Shown here piece by piece: positions 6,707 through 8,830 of a stretch of DNA of 8,830 nucleotides. Positions within the stretch are counted from its first letter, which is position 1. Each line of letters opens with the position of its first letter. The position numbers and the translations under genes were made by a program. Under the pieces are notes generated by a model. The model was not told where the DNA came from, made no database searches, and was given only the letters and a program-made list of their open reading frames with translations. Source of the stretch: Pseudomonadota bacterium (GTDB lineage: Bacteria; Pseudomonadota; Alphaproteobacteria; Thalassobaculales; Thalassobaculaceae); the NCBI GenBank assembly GCA_027623845.1, contig JAQBUJ010000093.1, positions 1-8,830 of the forward strand, read 5' to 3'.

Positions 6707-7036
6707 TCAACGCGCGCCGAACACGTCGTCCAAGATCCTGACGGCCCCACAGGAGCCTTTTGGCCGAGACTGGCCCCCATCCGGGGTCGGTCCACCGCTT
6801 TCCAAGCGATTCTCCAAGTTCCGAGCCAATGTTTGATAATAGCCCAGCACGAACACCCGCACTGCGGAGGTCATCGCGGTGTTTCCTCGTCGCCGGTCAA
6901 TTTCGGTCGCTATGCTGTGGATCGACTGGCCCTCTCGCTCGGAAACATCCGCCAAGGCTTCCCACATCGACGGCTCCAGTCGCATGCTAGTCCGCCGAGA
7001 ACCGACCACTACGTTCTTGCTTTTCAGCGTCGACAA
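6707..7036 (-). CDS. Ribbon-helix-helix (RHH_4-like) DNA-binding protein
   Basis: A 109-residue protein whose N-terminal half fits the alphaproteobacterial RHH_4 pattern: a short strand RRTSMRLEP (14-22), helix 1 MWEALADVSEREG (24-36), helix 2 IHSIATEIDRR (39-49), then a helix with TSAVRVFVLGYY (56-67). Such proteins usually dimerise through the strand to contact DNA as repressors. The C-terminal 40 residues are Gly/Pro/Arg-rich and probably disordered. The start is uncertain: an in-frame TGA (7042-7040) lies just upstream, leaving TTG 7036 behind an AGGTGA site as the most plausible start; ATG at codon 18 would remove the strand. It lies about 200 bp downstream of bolA on the same strand, behind its own candidate promoter with a dyad that could be an autoregulatory operator. 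Confidence 0.78.
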   Translation of the reverse strand: MSTLKSKNVVVGSRRTSMRLEPSMWEALADVSEREGQSIHSIATEIDRRRGNTAMTSAVRVFVLGYYQTLARNLENRLESGGPTPDGGQSRPKGSCGAVRILDDVFGAR

Positions 7037-7091
7037 AATTCACCTGAATGAGTTGTGAAATCTGAACTGGCGTATCCCGTGCATCTTCTTA

Positions 7092-7106
7092 TGTAGGAAA
7101 TCTACA
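7092..7106. promoter_or_regulatory. 15-bp dyad, possible operator
   Basis: TGTAG-GAAAT-CTACA is a perfect 5-bp inverted repeat with a 5-bp centre. It overlaps the candidate -10 of the RHH gene and lies about 56 bp upstream of its start. Autoregulation by the RHH protein would fit, but this is inference from position only. Confidence 0.35.
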
Positions 7107-7126
7107 GAGTCGCGCGCGATATGCAA
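7099..7126 (-). promoter_or_regulatory. Candidate sigma-70 promoter for the RHH gene
   Basis: On the minus strand TTGCAT (7126-7121) and TAGATT (7104-7099) are 16 bp apart, 4-5 of 6 matches each to the -35 and -10 consensus. The -10 falls within the dyad at 7092-7106. Confidence 0.3.
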
Positions 7127-7168
7127 CCATAAAAGGACCAGAAAAACTCTTATCTATTTTTAGTTGCA
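7122..7168. other. AT-rich imperfect inverted repeat
   Basis: TGCAAC (7122-7127) pairs with GTTGCA (7163-7168), and after a 2-nt bulge TAAAA pairs with the T-run near 7157-7161. The enclosed sequence is AT-rich, unlike the surrounding genome. It lies between the bolA stop and the RHH gene and could be the bolA terminator region or a protein-binding site. Confidence 0.35.
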
Positions 7169-7239
7169 CGGAGACGATGACCCGAATTCTCAAACTTCGC
7201 TTGCCGCCGCTCTTGGCCTGCTGATCCCGAACGCCCTTT

Positions 7240-7500
7240 TCAAGATGCCGAGGCGCGGACGCTGAGCGCATGGACCGGTCCCGCCAGTTCTTCGGACAGG
7301 AGACGATGTACTTTTCGCTGATTGTCGATCCGGCTGAGGCCTTCGAAGTCCGGCGAGACGATGACGACGCGGAAATGTGTTTCGCCTTCCGGGCGCGCGC
7401 CGACATGTCCGGCATGCAAATGTGACTCGTCAATCACCTCCAGATGGCTGGGAGATAATGCCGCCGTTAGCTTATGCTTGATGGTTTCCGCGACGGACAT
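7240..7500 (-). CDS. bolA: BolA family protein
   Basis: An 86-residue protein covering the complete BolA fold: N-terminal helix SVAETIKHKLTAAL, then strand LEVIDESHLHAGH (20-32), the THFRVVIVS strand (41-49), the helix DFEGLSRIDNQRKVHRLLSEEL (51-72) and the closing HALSVRA (77-83). His77 in the HALS segment is the invariant histidine used for Fe-S cluster coordination with monothiol glutaredoxin partners; His30 lies in the loop that supplies a second ligand in some members. The family works in Fe-S cluster trafficking and iron-dependent regulation, and E. coli BolA also affects morphology. GGAGG (7514-7510) lies 9 nt before ATG 7500, a good start. It is divergent from the J-domain gene, with 89 bp between starts. 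A paralogue elsewhere in the genome is possible, so the symbol is at family level. Confidence 0.93.
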   Translation of the reverse strand: MSVAETIKHKLTAALSPSHLEVIDESHLHAGHVGARPEGETHFRVVIVSPDFEGLSRIDNQRKVHRLLSEELAGPVHALSVRASAS

Positions 7501-7509
7501 GGTGATTTG

Positions 7510-7514
7510 CCTCC
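7510..7514 (-). promoter_or_regulatory. bolA ribosome binding site
   Basis: GGAGG on the minus strand, 9 nt before ATG 7500, supports that start. Confidence 0.7.
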
Positions 7515-7589
7515 AAGGTTTGGTTATGGTGACGCTCTGAATGGCACGCGCAAGCTCGATCGGCAATAAGCGGAAGGTCGCGATAGGCG

Positions 7590-8207
7590 ATGCGGAAGGA
7601 CACGGCAACACAGACGCGCAAATCAGGCGCGGCGCGACGCGGCGACGAAGCCTTGCGTCTCGAAGGTGTCGACGCCCACGTGTCCACCCGGTTTTGCGAT
7701 ATCGCCGGTTGCTCCGAGGGCGCTGAGCATCGGGCTCCGAAGTCGCCGGGCCGGCTGAACGACTATTTCTGGTTCTGCCTGGAACACGTGCGAGCCTATA
7801 ATAAGTCCTGGAATTACTACGCTGACATGTCCGATGTTCAGGTCGAGGATGCGATTCGCCGGGCGACCACATGGGAGCGACCGAGTTGGCGTTTCGGTAC
7901 TCGCCGAAATGACGGACGGCACTTCGGAGGCGCTGGGTTCAGGGACGATTTCGGCTTGTTTGACGATGATCCCTCGGTGGGGGAAAGCGGGGCGAATCAG
8001 GAGCGTCAAAAGGCGCATTCTCCCGAGGCTCAGGCCCTGGTGATCATGGGGATGACGGCGCCTGTGACCATGGAAGAACTGAAATCAAGATACAAACAAC
8101 TCGCCAAACTCAATCATCCAGATCGCAATGGTGGCGACAAAGAGGCCGAAGAGAGGTTGAAATTGATCAACGAGGCCTATACGACACTCAAGCGCTTCCT
8201 AACGTAA
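7590..8207 (+). CDS. J-domain protein with N-terminal Cys/His cluster
   Basis: A 205-residue DnaJ-like protein with the J domain at the C-terminus (about 147-205), not at the N-terminus as in DnaJ. The HPD tripeptide is at 176-178 (KLNHPDRNGGD), preceded by helix II (EELKSRYKQLAK) and followed by helix III (AEERLKLINEAYTTLKRFL), so it should stimulate an Hsp70 ATPase. The N-terminal half carries Cys36, Cys41, Cys63 and His66 (CDIAGC ... WFCLEH), which could bind zinc or another metal, then the conserved-looking WNYYADMS and TTWERPSWRFG segments. The middle (105-145) is Gly/Asp-rich and probably flexible. There is no G/F region or DnaJ zinc finger, so it is a class C type J protein. An in-frame TAG at 7584-7586 makes ATG 7590 the first start. 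It is 67 bp before cobS on the same strand and divergent from bolA, suggesting a chaperone role linked to cobaltochelatase or metal handling. Confidence 0.9.
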   Translation: MRKDTATQTRKSGAARRGDEALRLEGVDAHVSTRFCDIAGCSEGAEHRAPKSPGRLNDYFWFCLEHVRAYNKSWNYYADMSDVQVEDAIRRATTWERPSWRFGTRRNDGRHFGGAGFRDDFGLFDDDPSVGESGANQERQKAHSPEAQALVIMGMTAPVTMEELKSRYKQLAKLNHPDRNGGDKEAEERLKLINEAYTTLKRFLT

Positions 8208-8243
8208 GCGCTGGTCGCTGGATTTCAAACCTGGGATAAGCGG

Positions 8244-8267
8244 TCCAACCATTCCAACCATATTGGA
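8244..8267 (+). promoter_or_regulatory. 9-bp tandem repeat and hairpin at the cobS ribosome binding site
   Basis: TCCAACCAT occurs twice in tandem (8244-8252, 8253-8261). The second copy begins a hairpin TCCAA-CCATA-TTGGA (8253-8267) whose 3' arm reaches into the purine-rich GGAAGAGG (8265-8272) before cobS. The first copy offers an alternative 5' arm. This could tune cobS translation. No cobalamin riboswitch is visible in this short leader. Confidence 0.4.
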
Positions 8268-8274
8268 AGAGGCC

Positions 8275-8830
8275 ATGTTGGCAGCACACATCTATGAGCG
8301 GAAGTCCGCGCACCACATCGAGAAACCGGACACCGAGATATCGGTTCGCGAGACCTTTGGCATCAATATCGACATGACCGCGCCGGCGTTCTCTGAGCCG
8401 AGCGAGTATGTACCGATCTTGGACAAAGCCTATTTGTTCGACCATGACACGACCTTGGCGATCCTCGCCGGGTTCGCGCATAATCGCCGTGTCATGATCC
8501 AGGGCTATCACGGCACCGGAAAATCGACCCATATCGAGCAGGTTGCCGCACGGCTGAATTGGCCCTGTGTTCGGGTCAATTTAGACAGCCATATCAGCCG
8601 TATCGACTTGGTTGGTAAGGATGCGATCGTTCTGCGCGATGGCAAACAGGTTACCGAATTCCGCGAGGGGATTCTGCCCTGGTCGTTGCAAAACCCCGTC
8701 GCATTGGTCTTTGACGAATATGACGCCGGTCGGGCCGACGTGATGTTCGTTATTCAGCGCGTGCTGGAACAGGATGGCCGGATGACTTTGCTGGACACCA
8801 ACAAGGTGCTCACGCCGAACCCGAGCTTCC
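8275..8830 (+). CDS. cobS: Cobaltochelatase subunit CobS (3' end outside window)
   Basis: The first 185 residues of CobS, the AAA+ ATPase that with CobT drives cobalt insertion into hydrogenobyrinate a,c-diamide by CobN in aerobic cobalamin biosynthesis. Residues 21-45 (EISVRETFGI ... FSEPSEYVP) match the CobS N-terminus; the Walker A is GYHGTGKST at 77-85, the Walker B is VALVFDEYDAG at 142-152, and LDSHISRIDLVGKD (103-116) and EFREGILPW (128-136) are typical of the family. CobS is about 330 residues, so roughly 145 are missing beyond the window edge. ATG 8275 follows GGAAGAGG. The upstream J-domain gene ends 67 bp before and is probably co-transcribed; cobT is the expected downstream gene. 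Its presence implies an oxygen-dependent, late-cobalt B12 route in this organism. Confidence 0.95.
   Translation, partial: MLAAHIYERKSAHHIEKPDTEISVRETFGINIDMTAPAFSEPSEYVPILDKAYLFDHDTTLAILAGFAHNRRVMIQGYHGTGKSTHIEQVAARLNWPCVRVNLDSHISRIDLVGKDAIVLRDGKQVTEFREGILPWSLQNPVALVFDEYDAGRADVMFVIQRVLEQDGRMTLLDTNKVLTPNPSF

Larger units (their letters stand above)
7037..7239. other. Spacer between bolA and the RHH gene
   Basis: About 200 bp without a credible gene. It holds the RHH candidate promoter, the 15-bp dyad and the AT-rich inverted repeat. A long minus frame covering it (7089-7433) is only an out-of-frame extension over bolA. Confidence 0.5.

Noticed and set aside
6523..6795. Minus-strand 90-codon frame across the convergent spacer
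   Set aside because: It overlaps both the RHH gene and the DUF2889 gene out of frame and has no family signature.
7089..7433. Minus-strand 114-codon frame across bolA and its downstream spacer
   Set aside because: It overlaps bolA out of frame, and the peptide is Ser/Arg-rich without any recognisable pattern.
8208..8274. Cobalamin riboswitch before cobS
   Set aside because: The leader is only 67 bp and lacks a B12-box-like motif.
8188..8532. Minus-strand 114-codon frame over the cobS start
   Set aside because: It is antisense to cobS, which is unmistakable from its Walker motifs.

Overview
The window looks like a chromosomal segment of a GC-rich alphaproteobacterium, most likely from the Rhodospirillales (Rhodospirillum, Magnetospirillum or Azospirillum type). 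The basis is gene content and order: aroK-aroB followed by a CNNM/CorC-type CBS protein, a DUF2889 protein, a RHH_4-type ribbon-helix-helix protein, and bolA divergent from a J-domain gene that leads into cobS. I assign the group from memory of these families, not from a search. No transposons, phage genes, CRISPR arrays, rRNA or tRNA were seen.

Positions 1-1965 (minus strand): a short one-helix membrane protein (45 aa) overlaps the start of a long secreted protein rich in Ala/Leu helices. The long gene runs off the left edge (615 codons visible, no stop). Positions 1966-2217 form a divergent spacer with unusual sequence: a Ser/Gly-coding stretch, three TCATGG copies and a sigma-54-like element.

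Positions 2218-5304 (plus strand): a tight operon of aroK (shikimate kinase) and aroB (3-dehydroquinate synthase), which overlap at ATGA, then a CNNM/CorC-type membrane protein with two CBS domains. AroB and AroK catalyse steps 2 and 5 of chorismate synthesis. Positions 5429-6595 (plus strand): a stand-alone two-CBS-domain protein with a strong ribosome binding site, then a DUF2889 protein of unknown function.

Positions 6707-7500 (minus strand): a ribbon-helix-helix DNA-binding protein lies downstream of bolA. The roughly 200-bp spacer between them is locally AT-rich and carries two dyads; one overlaps a plausible promoter for the RHH gene. Positions 7590-8830 (plus strand): a protein with an N-terminal Cys/His cluster and a C-terminal J domain, then the 5' part of cobS, the AAA+ subunit of the aerobic cobaltochelatase. 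The gene continues beyond the right edge; cobT would be the expected next gene.

Most of the window is ordinary housekeeping sequence. The parts most worth a second look are the bolA / J-protein / cobS neighbourhood, which suggests a chaperone dedicated to metal-insertion machinery; the small membrane protein plus secreted protein pair; the CBS-DUF2889 pair; and the odd spacer at 1966-2217.
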